A stretch of DNA of 64,000 nucleotides, taken from contig CAADRB010000067.1 of assembly GCA_900708905.1 (NCBI GenBank), positions 372,001 to 436,000 on the forward strand. The letters run 5' to 3'. This DNA is from Hymenolepis diminuta (lineage: Eukaryota > Platyhelminthes > Cestoda > Cyclophyllidea > Hymenolepididae). The position numbers and the translations under genes are program-made. Position 1 is the stretch's first letter; each line of letters starts with the position of its first letter. Below are positions 1 to 15,100 of this stretch, one piece after another. The notes under the pieces are model-generated. The model was not told where the DNA came from. It saw nothing but the letters and a program-made list of their open reading frames with translations, and did not search any database.

Positions 1-3000
1 TTTTCAATTTCTGATTCGCTGATTGGGCTACCAATCAAAAGAATCCTTTTTAAAGGATGCAGACATGTTTAATGCATGTATTCACTACTGGACAATTATT
101 TCTTTATTGTAGAAAGAAAGGTTAGTCTAATAAATCTGTAACTTAAATTGACATATTTTATTAAAATATTCATTATATTCCAGCAAAATTTTATTTGATT
201 ATTTACATTTTCATAAAAGGGGTCAACTTGGTACCTCCTTTTTAAATTAAATTACAAATGTATTTGGTTCATTTTAAAGTTATCTGGTTACTTGTTCAAT
301 TTCCAAAGTTGTATTGCAAGTGCGATATTCAATTTGAACACGTTTAGTAAATGTGCATTTTAATATAATGATAATACTTTGGGAGCAAAAAAACTGGAAA
401 AAATAAGGGGAATTTATAATTTTAAAAAGGAAATATAAGTGCAAAATCGATTTCCCATTTGTTAAAGCATTTACAGTGATCAGTATTGTAGTAAAATGTA
501 ATGTGTTATAGGCTAATTTACTTCAAGAGATTACAATTTATGCTGCTCTTTCTCATTAAAATCACTTTTTAAAAAGAAATCGTTATATTTGCAGTGAATA
601 TTTATTTAAAATGGTTCCCGATAGTTATGGAAGTTGTGCATCAAAAGTTCTATTTGTTGTTCACATTTTTTCAACAATTTTGAATGATTCTGACAGCCTT
701 CCTATTTAAGATATATTTTTTTCTTTTCTGAATATATCACTTTTAATTAATGAAATTAAATTAGATCAAAATATGGATCTCTCAAATATTCTTTATTTCT
801 TAAATACTAAATCTTGGTATCAAGTGAGGATTATATGAAATGACATCAGGATTTTAGGCTTAGGTTTTAAATATCTGTGTAATTTCATTGAATCACATTC
901 AGCACTAATGATCTTCTGGAAAAAGTAATAGTAGTTAGATACACATTATTAATAAATTTCTTATACATTGTTAAAAAGTAACATTCATCACTTTTATAAT
1001 CGTTTGATTGAAATTGGAAATAGATTCAATTCATTTTGTATATGTAAATTATTCGTCCTGCTTTCAGAGTTAAATTACAAAATAGTGCGAATTTATAATT
1101 AAATCATATCGGTTAAAGGTGTGCTTTGATTTTTGAATAGTTAGATTGAGTGGAATAAGAAAAAAAATTTCTGGTTAAACTTCCTATTTTGCAAGAAGTT
1201 GTTAATATTTAATGAATCATTAGTATTTAAAATTGGAATAAGCTTGTTTCATTAAAGAACAACAAATTTTGTCAAAATTCAGATTAAAATAATCATGACA
1301 TTCAATACTTCTTATGGAAGTTTAGTTTTCCAGGCCAATCGCTTAAAGTGATTTCATGAAAAATTCCGGAGTTTTTAAATGCTTAATTTTAAATTCTTAA
1401 CTAAATGAAAATATTAACAATCTTCTTTTTTTGTTTATCCATACCTGTTTTATTTAACAATACTAGAACCTGTTTTCGGCTCTAAATCCTATAAAAAAAC
1501 TCTGTTATCATATATTAATTATAAAAAATTTTTCGTTTATTCAAAATTAAATTCAAATCTATAAAAAAAGGAAAATTTTTATTTTAAATATTCAGTTGCA
1601 TCTAACCTCTACTTTTAAAATGAGTCGTGTAAATATTTAGACAAAAAGGCACTTTGCCATGAGGATTCTCGAGTTTAAGCTTCAGGACATATTCATTAAT
1701 GAAAATAAGTCTGCCTTCTCAGTTTCGGTCCAGTTGATTAGAGAATCAGTGCGACTTAAGATGCAAACTCCTCCAAGCTATCGATAAACTAAAAGTCATT
1801 ATCAAAACCGCACTCTTAGCTTATTGCTGAAAGAGGTTTTTGATTAAATTTAAACAATAATTAATTTAATTATGCAGTTATGTGAAGTCTTTAATACAGA
1901 TACTGATAAGACAAAGGTGTTCATTTATCTCGAAATGCACCATTTAAATTGTGATATCATGAAACGATACTTGATATACCTATCTGGGCTATATAAGCTC
2001 TAAAAGTTCAGCAGGTCAATGACAACTGGGTCTAGTCGAAATTAAGAAATTCTTTGGATATCAACCCGTACTAGAGTTTGATGTTTGCAGAATAAGAGGT
2101 GCTCCAAATTTAAAGCATCGGTTTATTGGGTTCTCTTATTAAATTTCTTATCGATTTAAAGTATCATAAAGTTGAGGGATTATGCCAAATTTTGACCAAA
2201 AATGGACTGTAAGTGACAAAACACGGATAATGTTAAATTACGTTTGAATGAATCTTTTTTACATAAAGATATATAAATGTTAAATTTTCACAAATTTACT
2301 TTAAAGAACTTGTATTAGTGATAAACCATCCCAGACCTTGCTAAGATCAATGGAAACTTTTATGCAAATCTCAACATCATAGATTCGAAATTGGAGTCCC
2401 ATGCAACTTACGAAACTGCAGGCAAACGCTTATGTTTAGTTCAAATTTCAAATAATTTTGCATATTGCAGAAGTTTTTATGCTTCTTTTTCATATAAAAA
2501 TTAGGCTGCTAAATAAATAACTTAATATTTGAAATAGAGGGTTTCATGTAAATTACTCTGTATATTGCCTTTTTCTTATGTTTAGATGCTTCCTCTCGCT
2601 TAAAATCAACGAAGTTTTAATCAATCCTTACAGAGTCGGTATTATCAAGTGCACTTAAAAGTTGATTTTGTGTCTACATAATTGTTTTCATTTGGAAATA
2701 CCCGCGTTCAGCAAGCGAAGTGGTACACTTTGACATTGGTGCATAATTATAAAAGATCAGATAAATGAGCGTATTTCTACTGGTAGTAGGCATTTGAGTT
2801 TTATATAATAATCGAATTCCAAGTTTCCGTTCTGTATATTTTATACAGGACATTCATTTAAGTCTTGAAAATTTTCAGTTTATTTGCTTTTATGCTGAAA
2901 ACTCTACAATTTATATTAATGTGCTGCACGATAGCGTTACCAGCCTGAAAACTTATTTCAAAGCAATCGAAAATCGGGAAAGCTTACTTGCTTAGAAATT

Positions 3001-5758
3001 CTGATGAACTGGTAGATCTTATTATATTTTTTTGTCTTTTTAACCTTTTTTTTAAGTATCATCTTCTATTTCATTAACTGAATTTAATAAGCAACAGATA
3101 TTTGCTTACCTCTAAAATCCGAGGACTTACAGTGACAAAATTTCCTTGCTTATTTGAAAAAGTACAAGTATTTTTAGGCTTAAAATTCGATAACAAGGGA
3201 ATGAAGAGGATTTGTTTTCCTTCGCAACTGTATATACTTATTTCTTTATGTAGCAGTGTCTACTTTTGCTCCAAGTTGTTTTGAATCTTTTATTTCGTTG
3301 TTGATGGATGAAATAGAACATGGGTGAAGCACAGCACGGAATTTTAGTTTAAGATCAGACTTACTTAATCATTCATTTACCTTTTTAAACTGATTACCAT
3401 TTCATTATAGAAACCATGGTTTTGCATGAAAGTTCTTGGCACTCTTTGCAGAAGAAAATTTGCATTTTGAAGTGAATTTAGGCGCACCCATATAAATAAT
3501 AGCATTTGGACGGAGAAGCACTTCTTCTTTTAATAAAATGAGTAAAAGTAAATGTGTAAGATGATTTAATCTTTGCATCTTATTTTGGAATAATATTTAA
3601 TTTGAAAATTTCTCGAAGATTTTTAATAATTTTAACTAATAATATTATTGCGGTGTATATATTGTGAATTGTTTTATGATTTTATCTGCCTATTAAACAT
3701 TTCTAATTTTTAGATAAACAATAACTTAAATCTGATTTATGACTCTGTATTATTTTCCTTCCCTCATTGAATAATAGATCTGTTATATAAATATTTTACT
3801 CGTGAATTTTTGAATGTTCAACGGGAAATATTAAAATATATTTAAAGGTGGGAAAATTTTTTAAAATTCTACAAGTTTCTAATCAATGCATTTCTGTGAA
3901 CAGCAAAAATAAAACCTACTATTGGCACAACGTTTTCATGGTTATCAAGCCGAAATTGAATATATTGAAACAAATCAGTTTCATACAATTAAATGTTATT
4001 TGATATTCTACTCATCCGCCTGATTTAGTTCCACCTTCGGTTATTTTGAAATCAAATGCTCGTTTTAAATTTCTAATATTTGCATTTCAAATAAGATTGA
4101 AGTAAATATAATAATAATTCCATTTATTTAAGGATCACATGCAGCATACAAATTGGACAATGGGATGCATAACTTTCAAATTCTCCTACATTGAAATGAG
4201 AGATTCCTGATCATCTTTTCCGTATTTTAACATTTTTTTAGTTTTAATTTAGTTCTGAGGGTTATATGTATGAATAAATTTTCTCTTTCTTTTGTTGAAC
4301 AGCCTTGAATTTAAAATAATTATATAAAAGTACGCACCTGGCGGCGCAAAAATAAGAAGAGTGGTTGCATGGCCAATTTCCTCATTCCAAACCTATTATA
4401 TTCATTCTGAAGAAGACCGGGATGATGAAATATGTATATTCGCTCACTTGAACAAAATCAAATAATGTTCATATCAAAGTTAGCATAAGAAACGTGACAT
4501 TTCTAGCGCCAAAAAGTGGCTGGAATTATTTGGTGGCATAACCTTCCTGTATAATTTGACCAAAAGATATAGAGAGGTAGATTGAAGTAAAATCTGAATA
4601 AAGCCTTATAAGTACTAGAATATCCTTCCTTTTGTACAGAAGTTAATCAAGAAGCACCTCCATATTTTAAAAATCAAATTATTTAGCAAACAAAACAAGT
4701 GAAGCATTCACAACATATGAACTTTATTTAGAATTTGAAAAAATATATGTAGCATTCGTCTGAAGATTCCTAGCTTGCTCGGTACCCAATTAGAGAATTT
4801 GTGGATTTGATTACTGCAAGACATTTTTAGAGATTTTTGCGTAGCTCCGAGAGAAGGCTTACAACAATACTCCAACACCATCTTTTTACTCGGTCATCTA
4901 ATTTACTAACTCCATTTTGTGACAATAATACAGCATATTCTTGACCAGTTTTACTTCTGACTTTTATAGGGGGTTAAAATATACAATCATTGTAAGTATA
5001 TCTCATATATAAATAGCACTTTCTTGTTTACACTTGATTACTTGTTCATTTGACAGACATATAAGAACAAAGCAAGTTATAAAGAACGTAAGGGAAAATT
5101 AGGGTATCGATTAACAGGCATTAAAAATCTTTAAGCTTTCTCCTAAACCCAAAATAAATCCAGTGACACAATTAATATTCATCCTACTCATAATCTATTT
5201 ATTCGATAAAAGGCTCTAATTTGTCTTATAGCAGAAGAAAGTACAAATTTCAAATAACATAAGTCTGTTAGGTTTTGAGAAAAATGCCGTATTCCGCCCG
5301 ATTACCTAAACATGTTTATCACCTCTCCACAGCCCACTTTTACAATTCCTTTAGTAACAGGTAAAGTTGAGAAAATGACATCCTAACAAATTTTATTTAA
5401 AATTTCTAATTAATAGAATAATTTAACTATGACTTTGAAGCTCATTAGATAATAAAAAGAGTACTTTGAAAATTATTGTTATCATTTGCTCTGATAGTCA
5501 GTCTAATTAAATTAAAGATATTTTGAATAAATTCTTGTATAAAAGATGTTTATTATTTTATTATATGATAAAATTGCGTTTTCATTTATTATTATGCAAA
5601 AAAATTTCGATAGTCCTCCCAGCTCAAATAAGAAATGCTTGTAATTTAACCAATGCCAGAAATTATTGATAATAAAGCTCGGAAAGAAATAAATCCTGTG
5701 ATTAAGGTCTTAACTAAATTATGTGATTTTAATGATTATAGAGGCAGATCAGAATACA
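1..5758. other. upstream AT-rich DNA, no gene seen
   Basis: Very AT-rich, with no reading frame above chance that shows splice-bounded coding character. It should contain the slo promoter and any 5' non-coding exon, but no reliable promoter element can be picked by eye. The stretch 4141-4410 shares diverged blocks with 9885-10150 and is listed separately as a repeat. Confidence 0.5.
4141..4410 (+). repeat. diverged dispersed repeat, copy 1
   Basis: Shares, in the same order, several short blocks with 9885-10150: GGATGCAT, GTTCTGA, TTTTCTCT, GAACAG.CCT, then AATAATTATA and a GGCTAATTTC/GGCCAATTTC block. The divergence is large, so the family is old. No terminal structure or coding content is visible. 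Confidence 0.4.
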
Positions 5759-6122
5759 ATGAGTTCCAATGTTACTGATGTTTCACTTAATTCCACAAAA
5801 CCCTATCGAGATATCTCATGCATGAATGAACGCTACTGGCCGTATTACGTATTCTCAATTATGGTCACATTCTTCGGAGGCCTGCTGCTAATCTTGATTC
5901 AACATGGCATTAAGTATGGTGTTGCTTGGATTCGTAAACGCAAGAGAATTAACCAGTTCACTAACCAAACTGACTGGCGCGTAAGTAGTGGAACTTTCAC
6001 CGGCTCAAATATCTTTCTGGACGTTCCGGTGAGCAACTCACATCTATCAGATGTGGAACAGTCTCTGAGAGGAGAAAGGTGCGGAAAGCAATGTCTAATG
6101 ATAGGAAGTAAAATTGAAATTG
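5759..6122 (+). CDS. slo: slo exon 1: extracellular N-terminus, S0 and S0-S1 linker
   Basis: Encodes residues 1-121. A short extracellular N-terminus with two N-x-S/T sequons (N4, N11) leads into S0, whose VTFFGG (about 36-41) is the SLO hallmark, then a basic stretch (RKRKR, about 59-63) and the S0-S1 linker. I chose ATG 5759. An in-frame ATG lies at 5732, but an AG at 5740-5741 could be a splice acceptor, which would put 5732 outside the exon. The exon ends in phase 1 before GTGAGT at 6123; the split glycine codon is completed at 12514. The start is the least certain point of the gene. Confidence 0.88.
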
Positions 6123-9100
6123 GTGAGTCTATTAATTAAGAGCAAATATAGGGAAAAAATTTTAAATAATAATATTAAACTTAATTTATTTATTGATCAA
6201 CTAAAACTTTCTCAATTAACTATTTAAAAAGCGTCTTAATATTTCCCAATATGTCTCAGCTATTGGCTGAAATATCTGGCGATGAATTCAGTAGTATCAT
6301 ATGATTCAACTGCTGAAAAAGAGAAAAAATTCTAAAATTGGACTAATCCCTCCAGTAAAGCTAATTTCTCAGTCTACCGATCTAAACTAGGAGGTGTTCT
6401 CTTAAGAACTAGCCATCATCTAAAGACTGTCAAGAAACAACAGTCCTTCTCAAATGAGAAGACCATGTGTATATTGGACATCTTTAAAGAAATGAGAGAG
6501 TAAAGGTGGAAGTAGTAGGAAGACGAAATTGAAAAGTAGGGGAAAAAGCGTCAGCATTTAATGAGTGAGACTCGGATTTTTATAAACAGAATTAATTAAG
6601 GTAAAATTAAAGAGTTGATTGATTCCTCGATCTTCGTTCGTCGATGAGCAACTAATAAAATGTCATCTTCTGATGATTAAAACAACACAGGAATAAAATT
6701 CTCACCTGTAAATTAGATAATTTGGTTGTTGTTCCCTCTTACTCATGCTAATTAATGAAGTTTCGTCAGGCAGACAAACAATAGCATATATCCTTTATCA
6801 ACGCAGTTGCCTCTTTATAATTAGAAAGTTATCGTTGAGTTGCCGAATTAAGTATCAGCAACCATAGTTGTAGTAAACTTCTGTGGACATCTAACAAAAT
6901 TGGGAAGACTGTATAGACTGCACCGATGGCTATACTCTGTAATAACATTAATTTAATTTTCAAATATTCTTTTCTGTTTCTATCATGTTTTCAAAATAAT
7001 CTAAACTAATATTATTAGTATTAAGAAAATTTGTATTAAAACTTCTAACTACATTTTTATATGATTTTCCTTCTCATACATGGCAACTATGTACTTTTAG
7101 AGTTCGTACTTTGAGATCAGTGTTTACTAAAGTAGATGCGTTCGATATCTGCCTGACCATAATTTTTTTATATGATTTATATGACTCATCAAATCAAAAA
7201 TATCTTTAAGTAAACGGAAAGCTATAAGCAAGCTAAATCTAAAAGCTAATAATACTAAGGTATGGGGTACGGCTTACACTACTACATTTAATGAGAAAAG
7301 GAGAGTGGATTGTGAATTTTAGAGAGTTCCCCTCCAAACCAACGACGTCTGCACAATTCAATTTGTGACTGACGCCATCTTGTCCATAAAGCTCTAACAG
7401 TTTCAGTTTTCTGTTTAGTTATACTAGTCCATGCTGGCGTTTGTATGGAAGTTGTGATATTGGATCTCAATGGCGAAGTTCTGTATTCATCTCCATTTTC
7501 GTGAACCGAGCTTCACAAACCAATTTACATTTTTCCCATAGTAGAAGAAGGCTTTTGCCGACTTAAATTACTTAAATATTTGGTAAATTTTTCTCAATAA
7601 ACGATTATGCCTTTTCACTATATACTGTCCTATCTATGGGGCAACGTATTAGAAAATACTAATTCAGACCTCGATTCCCACAGGTTATTCGAGTCTTAGA
7701 GTCTGGTTAAAGTAGATTTCAAATATTTATAGTAAATATCCCTTAATCTGTGTGTCTACTGAAAGAAGTGCTATTTAAAAATCAAAATTTTCAAGAAGCA
7801 TTTGTCCACATTTTTTCGAAAACAGGCAGAAGATGCTAGTAATTTTTCATCTGCATTGAAAGAATTTCATAGGATTGTAATAAATCGCATGTTCAAATAC
7901 GTTTGTGGTCTGCAAGGCCACCCATCCCTCCTGTCCTGCCATATGAAATAAAATCGACTACGATATAAAATTCTTTTAAATTAAGTGAAAATTAAGGCAT
8001 TTATTACTGGCAGGGTTTTCAGATTTAAAGATTAAACCATTTGTTTTTTATTTTGTAAAATTTTATCTGAAAATGTTTAAATAGGACGGATATTTCTTCA
8101 GAAATAAATTTCTTTAAATTACTCAATCATGAAAAATTGAAAGACGCATTTCTTGTACTTATTGTCCCATTTTTATTTCCTATTACAGTGCAAAGAAACC
8201 TTATATTTTTGATCATGGGATAGCATCTGAACACCCAAAATAGCAAAACAATCCAGCAAGTGAGTGTGTGATGAAGATACAAAGCCAATAGTTTTATTAT
8301 ATTTAAATTTCCGGAACATTTTGGTGTTCACTTTCTCATAAGAGATGTAGTTCATACTGTAATATTCTACGCTCAATTCTACGCTATCTAGATTTCTGTT
8401 GAGTTCATGTCATCAATATGCAAAGGCTTCTTGACCAGGTGCTCCAATTGAACAATCGGTCGTTTCACTTGTAATTCAGTTATCACGAATCACGAGCGGT
8501 TAAATGCGAATAGCACATTAATTTTAAGCATTCGTCTATATTACATTACTTGTATAGAGGTGATTGAAATCTAATGGCTTCAGCTCAGAACTGACAGTTT
8601 CTATTTAGGTCGGGCAATTGCAGTCATTCAGTTTTCATTCAAATGTTTTATTAATTGAACAATTAAATCTCCAACTGACAAATCTTATGAACTGATATTT
8701 AGGTGAAACCGCAACGTATTTATTCAAATTATAGGAAATAAAATAGCTCTAGGTAGACACGCAGTATTATTAGATTTGCGTCAACCTGCAATTCCCAGTT
8801 GAGATTATCTAAAATCTAGGCTTCCAGAAGTTAACCCGGCTGTGTAATAAATTATGAATGGGGAATTTTAAAATATATTATCAATTATTAAATCAGAAGT
8901 TTGTTTAAGAAGTGCCTGGTTTACACAGGATGCCTTTTTTACGCTGGAGGTAAATTTTTACAATAAAGGTTAACTCACAGTTCAACATATTCTTATCTGT
9001 GTTAAGACTGAAGAAGTTACCGAACAGAGTTACTAGATTTACTGACCAAGAATGCGTATAGCTTTTAAAGTTAGCGTTATTAAATGACTACAATAAGGAA

Positions 9101-12100
9101 AACTGGGGATTTCGGCCCTACAAGATAACTGTGCGAAGCGTGATCTAAAGACGTCTTTATTAAGAAATATCCTGTTGATTAAGACAAATTAAAGTGAATG
9201 AATATGAAAAACATAAAGATGGACCAAAAACGTCAAGTGTACAAAGGTGAAAGGAAACAATCATTTTGCCAAAATTACTACCACACTTTCCACCTGCTTG
9301 AGACCGCGTGATTGAGTATATCTGCAGGTCAAGTTTTCATTGGTCTCTTAATGCTCATATTTATCTGCGCGATGGAAAGTGATTCGTTCTTGGCTGTTGA
9401 GATTGCTATCCGAACCTAGTTCCCCTTCTCAGTAGCAACCAACTTGATGGCTTACATAATATTTTCTCTGAACACAGCTTGTACTTGGGTGTCCTCTTGA
9501 CTTAAAAGACTGTGAGGTAGTATGGAAATTTTGGTTTGGTTGAACTTATTTTGGAGATTGGTGAAAATCTCACAGAATACTAATTTTCATCATGAAAGGT
9601 TAAAATCCATTTTTGCATCTCACTAATTCGTTATGTAAAACTGTACATTTTCATAGATTTGTTGAAGACACCTGTTCAATCTCCATAGTTGGCATCAAAT
9701 GAATAAAAACGAAAAGTAAGGCGGAGTAAAATTGTACCTATTATGTTTACGCCTTGCAAAATGAGCAAAAATTATTTCAATAAACTTAGTTGGCATATGC
9801 TGAAAATGAAAAAAAAACCGCCAATTCTATCATTTCTCAAGTTTTTAAATTCAAGCGAAATAATGAATTCATTAATTTTAAGATCCGAATGGAATAATAG
9901 GATGCATGGCTTTCGTAATTTTGTGTTTCTTGAAATTTTATGAATACATTCTGACATTTTTTTCAAGATCTTTCTTGTAATGTTTGGTTCTGAAGGCTAA
10001 ATTCAAAGGATTGTTTTCTCTCCAATTTGTAGAACAGACCTACATCTAGAATAATTATACGAAAACATACATCCAGCAGCAGAGCATATTGGAATAATGG
10101 AAGTGGAATAAATGGCTAATTTCTTCTTTATCACCTTTTATTCGATGAGAAGGTCTTTAAGCAAACTGCGTTGGAGTAGTAGTGTTTATTCAAATAAGAA
10201 TTCAGCTATCAAACTTTTTCAGTTGTAAATATTTCTTAAAATAAATGAACAATTAATGTAATATTTGCTTTGTGTTAGAGATGTTATCATGCAATTACCA
10301 AATACCAAACTAGGTGCATACATAAATCGTAACGGTCAGTTGTCAAAAACTATATTTGTGTTCGTTTTGTCCTCCATAATCTTATGTAAATTACCACTTA
10401 TTTGTTATCAGCTTTAGAAAAAATGCAAATAATTTATATACAATACAAGAATTTTGGAATTTATTTATCATTAATCCATTTGAGGGTACATTTCATTAAG
10501 TTGACCTGCTTCTACTAAGGCAAATATTACAACTCATGACGGAGCAAAGCAAGTTCACATTCTTTCATGGAGTGAGTCGATCAGCATTAAGGAATATGAT
10601 TTAAGATATCAAATTAGTTCCACTTTATTTGAGTTCTGGATTTGTCATATTATCAAAATTTTAATTGATATGTTCTAAAGTCCTATTTTCCGCCGCCCCA
10701 AAGTTCAAACACCCGAATTCGACCTCTTGGATCCTGAAAGATTTCATATCGCGATTATACAGAGATTATTGTCCTGTGGAACTATTTGATTGGATGCTCT
10801 TTCCTTTTGTAAACATTTGTTCCCTGAGGCAAAGTAATCATTTGGTATTAACTAAGATAATTTAAACATATCGAAGCTTACTGGAATTTACCCAAATAGT
10901 AAATCTTTTTGAAAATGATATCGATTTATTTGTAATTTAGAAACAAACCGCTCTACTTTTGTTTTTTTTTTGTATTTTTTGGCACAATTCGGATTCAGTA
11001 ACATATAAAATTTGGTATTCTTTATCTTTATTTTTACAGTTCTATTTGTCAATGGTCATCTACTTTGATTAATGAATCATATTATTTTCCGACTTATCTC
11101 TCCTATATGTTCTAAAATATACTTTCATTTTTTAAAGGCGCGGAAATCTGGAGAAATATCCTGATATTTGAAAAATGCTTATAAATGCTACGCGTTTCCC
11201 GCTAATGAAAATCCATTGTGCTCTCAAAATTAGTCCTTTAAAAAAGTTACAACCATTACTATTTTTCGGGAATTAGACGAGATTGTCTATTTGTTTGGTA
11301 ATAATATGATTGTGAAAAATACTGCATATAAAAGTATTTTTCCCAGTTATATCTTCCACACCTATTATTTTTTTAAAAAAAGCATTTTTATGCCTCTAAT
11401 TTGACAAAATAACGTAGCGAATGTAATGGTCTAATCCTCTAATGTTTTGCAGTATTTACTTAGATAATTGATCTACTGCTTGGTGTTCCGAAACTCATAT
11501 TTCACTAACCATCCTCTGAATTATTGATAAAATTCTTGTCTACGATGTTTAGTACTTATTGACCTGTTGATCAAATACAGTGATCGGTCCTTTCGGTTCA
11601 GTTTAACTTTTTTCATTCAAAGGTCTAAAAAACAAGATGGTTTTGCATACTTTTGAGCAGTTTGCGTCACCTAAATTTCACTCAAGGTGAACATATGATA
11701 TTATACGATTTTAATAGACTTAATTCAGAAACTGATTGTATAAGATTGTTGAATTGTATAAGAAGCTAACATTACTGGAAACTAAAGCCTTGAATGCCAT
11801 TTTCTATCTACAATTCCAGGAATAGGTGCGTTTAATATAAACATAAAATGAGAAACTATTATTTGACAAAATGAAAGACTTTCTACTCTATATTTCCAAA
11901 TTATTTCAAATAAATAGTTAACTAAGCATAATGTTAGGTAAAAATGAAAAAGAAACATGTGAGGGATTAGACATGGTAAAATCGATTATAAATTAGCTCT
12001 AATTTCCTCGGTAAAACTAATTTAGGAACCCGACCAGGTTCCTCTTAAAGATATTCCTTACTGAAATAATGCTCTTTGCAGTAGCTAAAAGAATAAAACA

Positions 12101-15100
12101 GACATTCCCAAACTAGAAAACCAGGAGTTCAGTTGGACTACAGTATATTAGACAAACGTGGTGAAATGAGAGGAGAAAGAGCAGATGATTGAGAAGTGGA
12201 ATTTGGTACTGGAAGGGAAAGGAAAAGCATAAATGTTGAACGGAAAAAACTTGGCTTGTAACAAACGAGGTGACTTAGGACACGTTTTAGGGAGTTTATC
12301 GGTTTGATGTTCCTTGTTCGTCGATGAGCAAAAGACAAATTATCATCATCTGACAATTAGAACAGCCCCGAATTGTAAGTCAAGATGGTAGAATACTCCA
12401 CTTGCATTTTAGATAAATTGATTGTCACTGTGCAAAATAAAACATATGTACCTTAAACCTTAATTATTTGATATCTATGTTAAAAGGCTAATCCCCTTTG
12501 ATTTTCTCTTCAGGATATAAGTGGGTGCGGAAGTGCGTCCGTAGATCAGCCATACGTCTGCTGAGTTATCAATACTTCACCGGTCGAACTTTTATCACGC
12601 TATCAATGCTGCTTTCACTTGCGTCTTTCGGGATTTACGTCTCAGAGGCAAGTCAGTGGCCGAACGAGATTGAAAAATGTGGTCACAAGGGTCGAAGGCA
12701 TCGTCTTCTAGACTTTCTTTTCAATCTCTTCTTCCTACTTCACTTTCTCATACGCTGGGCTGCTGCAGATAACAAACTCATCTTTTGGGTGGATCCGTTC
12801 TCCCTTCTGGATTATTGTACCGTACCTCCGTGTTTGCTGGCATTCGCACTTAAGAGATCCTGGATGGGTCTTCGTTTCATGCGTATCTTCAGACTCTTCA
12901 ATCTGGCCGAAGTATTGCATAATTTGAATATCATTAAATCTGCTTCAGCGCTGCGACTCTGTCAGTTGAGCTCCTTCTTCCTTGCAATTTGGTTAGCAGG
13001 TAAGACCCAGTTACTTAGAGCACGATGAGATATGTTGCTGTTATATGAGCTGGAAACAGTTTTGTTTAGTACATCAGTCACGGTCTTAGTTCTGTCGACC
13101 TGATAATAGCCGAGAAAATGAAAGGCTTGATCGAATTTAATGCTTAAAGATAAAGGAGGAACCTCAAAAGTAATGATTAGCACTAGATTCATCTAAATAA
13201 TTAATCGTAAAAATTGAGAATCCTTTCAAATATCGGACTCGATATAATTTCCACAAAAAATAATTTCTTTAATCAGTGGGATTTTCCATAAAGCCTAGTC
13301 ATTTTTATTTATATGATATTTTATAATTAGTTTATTTTTATACGAATCACCGTTTTCATGAAGTGATAAACATTGGCAAAATACTTTTAATATTATAAAG
13401 AAAACTTCTTTCAAAATTGAATTGCACTTAGTACTAATTACAATTTTGTGAAATTTGTATGAAAATATGGGAGTCAAAAGGAACATGTGATTCATCTAAC
13501 GCAAATGATATAATGTTTTACGAATAGTTATGTTATATTCTCTCATATACTTCCAACTCAGTTCCGTTGCCACATGTCATTTTCTCATAAACAATGCTGA
13601 AGAAGGTATTTCTATGACATATAACATTACAATAGTTCCCAAACCTCTGCCTCGTATCCCTATAAACTTCATTTAATTTTTTCGTGATGTGCAGTAAAAC
13701 AGCACATTTCAGGGTGTCAGGGTGAAGAGTGCAGCTAATCACTCTTACGAAAAAAATTTGAGATGAATAGAGAAGTAAATCCCCCAAGAGGGCAGTGATG
13801 AGAGATTAGAATGAAGGTTGAGAAGTTGATCTTTTACCTGAATGATTTTTACCACAAAGAAGGTATAACGTTGCATAAATATTTGCATATATGGGGAGAG
13901 GAGACACATTTTGTGAATTCATATCAAATCCTACTCTTTTTCAGCCCGTACATGTCATCCCTTTTACGTATGCTCTATCTATCCTACCATGCACTAACTT
14001 TCCTTACTTTTTCTGACACATTTCAACCCTCTCTAAGCTACCAAACACGTTGGAAAAACAAGCAACTTCGTCAGCCAATTCTGAAGTGCTTATTAGCATC
14101 TCTTCTGACATGGGAGAACAGTGGCCACTAAGAAGCTAGAACAAAAGATATATTTAGCATGGGCCCCATACTGCGGGAGAGGGTGGTAGTAATTGTGGCA
14201 AGATAAGTGTTTCCTCTCACCTTTATGCCCTTTAATGCTTGTTGGTCCATCTTTTAAACTGTTATAATTTTATAGACCTTTATGCCACTTCATTCTGCAT
14301 TTCTCTAACTGTAGTGTATTGTATAATATTTGCTTTTCAAACTATACTTCCTACACCTCAACCCCCCCCTTTCGTTTGCTCATGTGCATTATTCAGACTC
14401 AGTTATGTGCTTTGTAATGATTAGAAACTCATTTCAATTTGTTTTTACTTCTCTCTGCAAATAGGTGTTTATTAGACGAGGCTAAGATTTAATAATAAAG
14501 ACCATTACAAAAGACCACTCATTACAAAAGGGACTCTCTATCAAACTTTCAAAAAAAGGTACTGGCCGAAAACCTCTACTCAGATACTCTCCGAAGACCC
14601 AATGAAGGAAACCATTCTTATATTGTGCACTGTGGTATCCTGACTTCCAGTGTCTGATCATACGATAAACTCCCATTTTCAGAAATGGCGAGGTGAGTAT
14701 AAACGACTCTCTAAGGTCATCAAGTGTATCTCGGCTGCCTACCTAAAATATATATTTGCCACATGTGCTAAAGCGTGATTTAGTCAAGACGTATTCTATT
14801 TTGTACGATATTTCTAAAAAGTAAGGCATAAAATATTCACTCCACGCATGTAAGAGAAAAAAATATACTTTACATAAGTGAGAGTGCTTATGTTGTCAAA
14901 TATCAAAGGCAAGTGGAGTTAGTTAAGAAGTCAGCTCAAGTTTGCACAAGTTTGAGGGGCAAGATTTGAAAAATAACTGACTTGTTTATGCAAATAATCT
15001 TATTATTAGCAAGTCTTTACTGACGCGAAATTACTCAGAGACACCGAGACTTAACATCTGTCAGCGGAAACTTAATGGGGTCCTCACTATGAAACAACCC

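Larger units (their letters stand above)
6123..12513 (+). other. slo intron 1 (6.4 kb)
   Basis: GTGAGT at the 5' end, TTCTCTTCAG at the 3' end. It holds two copies of the polypurine-cored repeat (6335-6735 and 11990-12390) and one copy of an older repeat (9885-10150). A minus-strand frame at 7288-7470 reads protein-like (W and R rich) but matches nothing I recognise. The rest is featureless AT-rich DNA. Confidence 0.85.

Noticed and set aside
5723..5758. Earlier in-frame starts (GTG 5723, ATG 5732) for slo
   Set aside because: GTG is not a usual animal start, and a possible acceptor AG at 5740-5741 may remove this stretch; ATG 5759 is the safer choice, though 5732 is not excluded.
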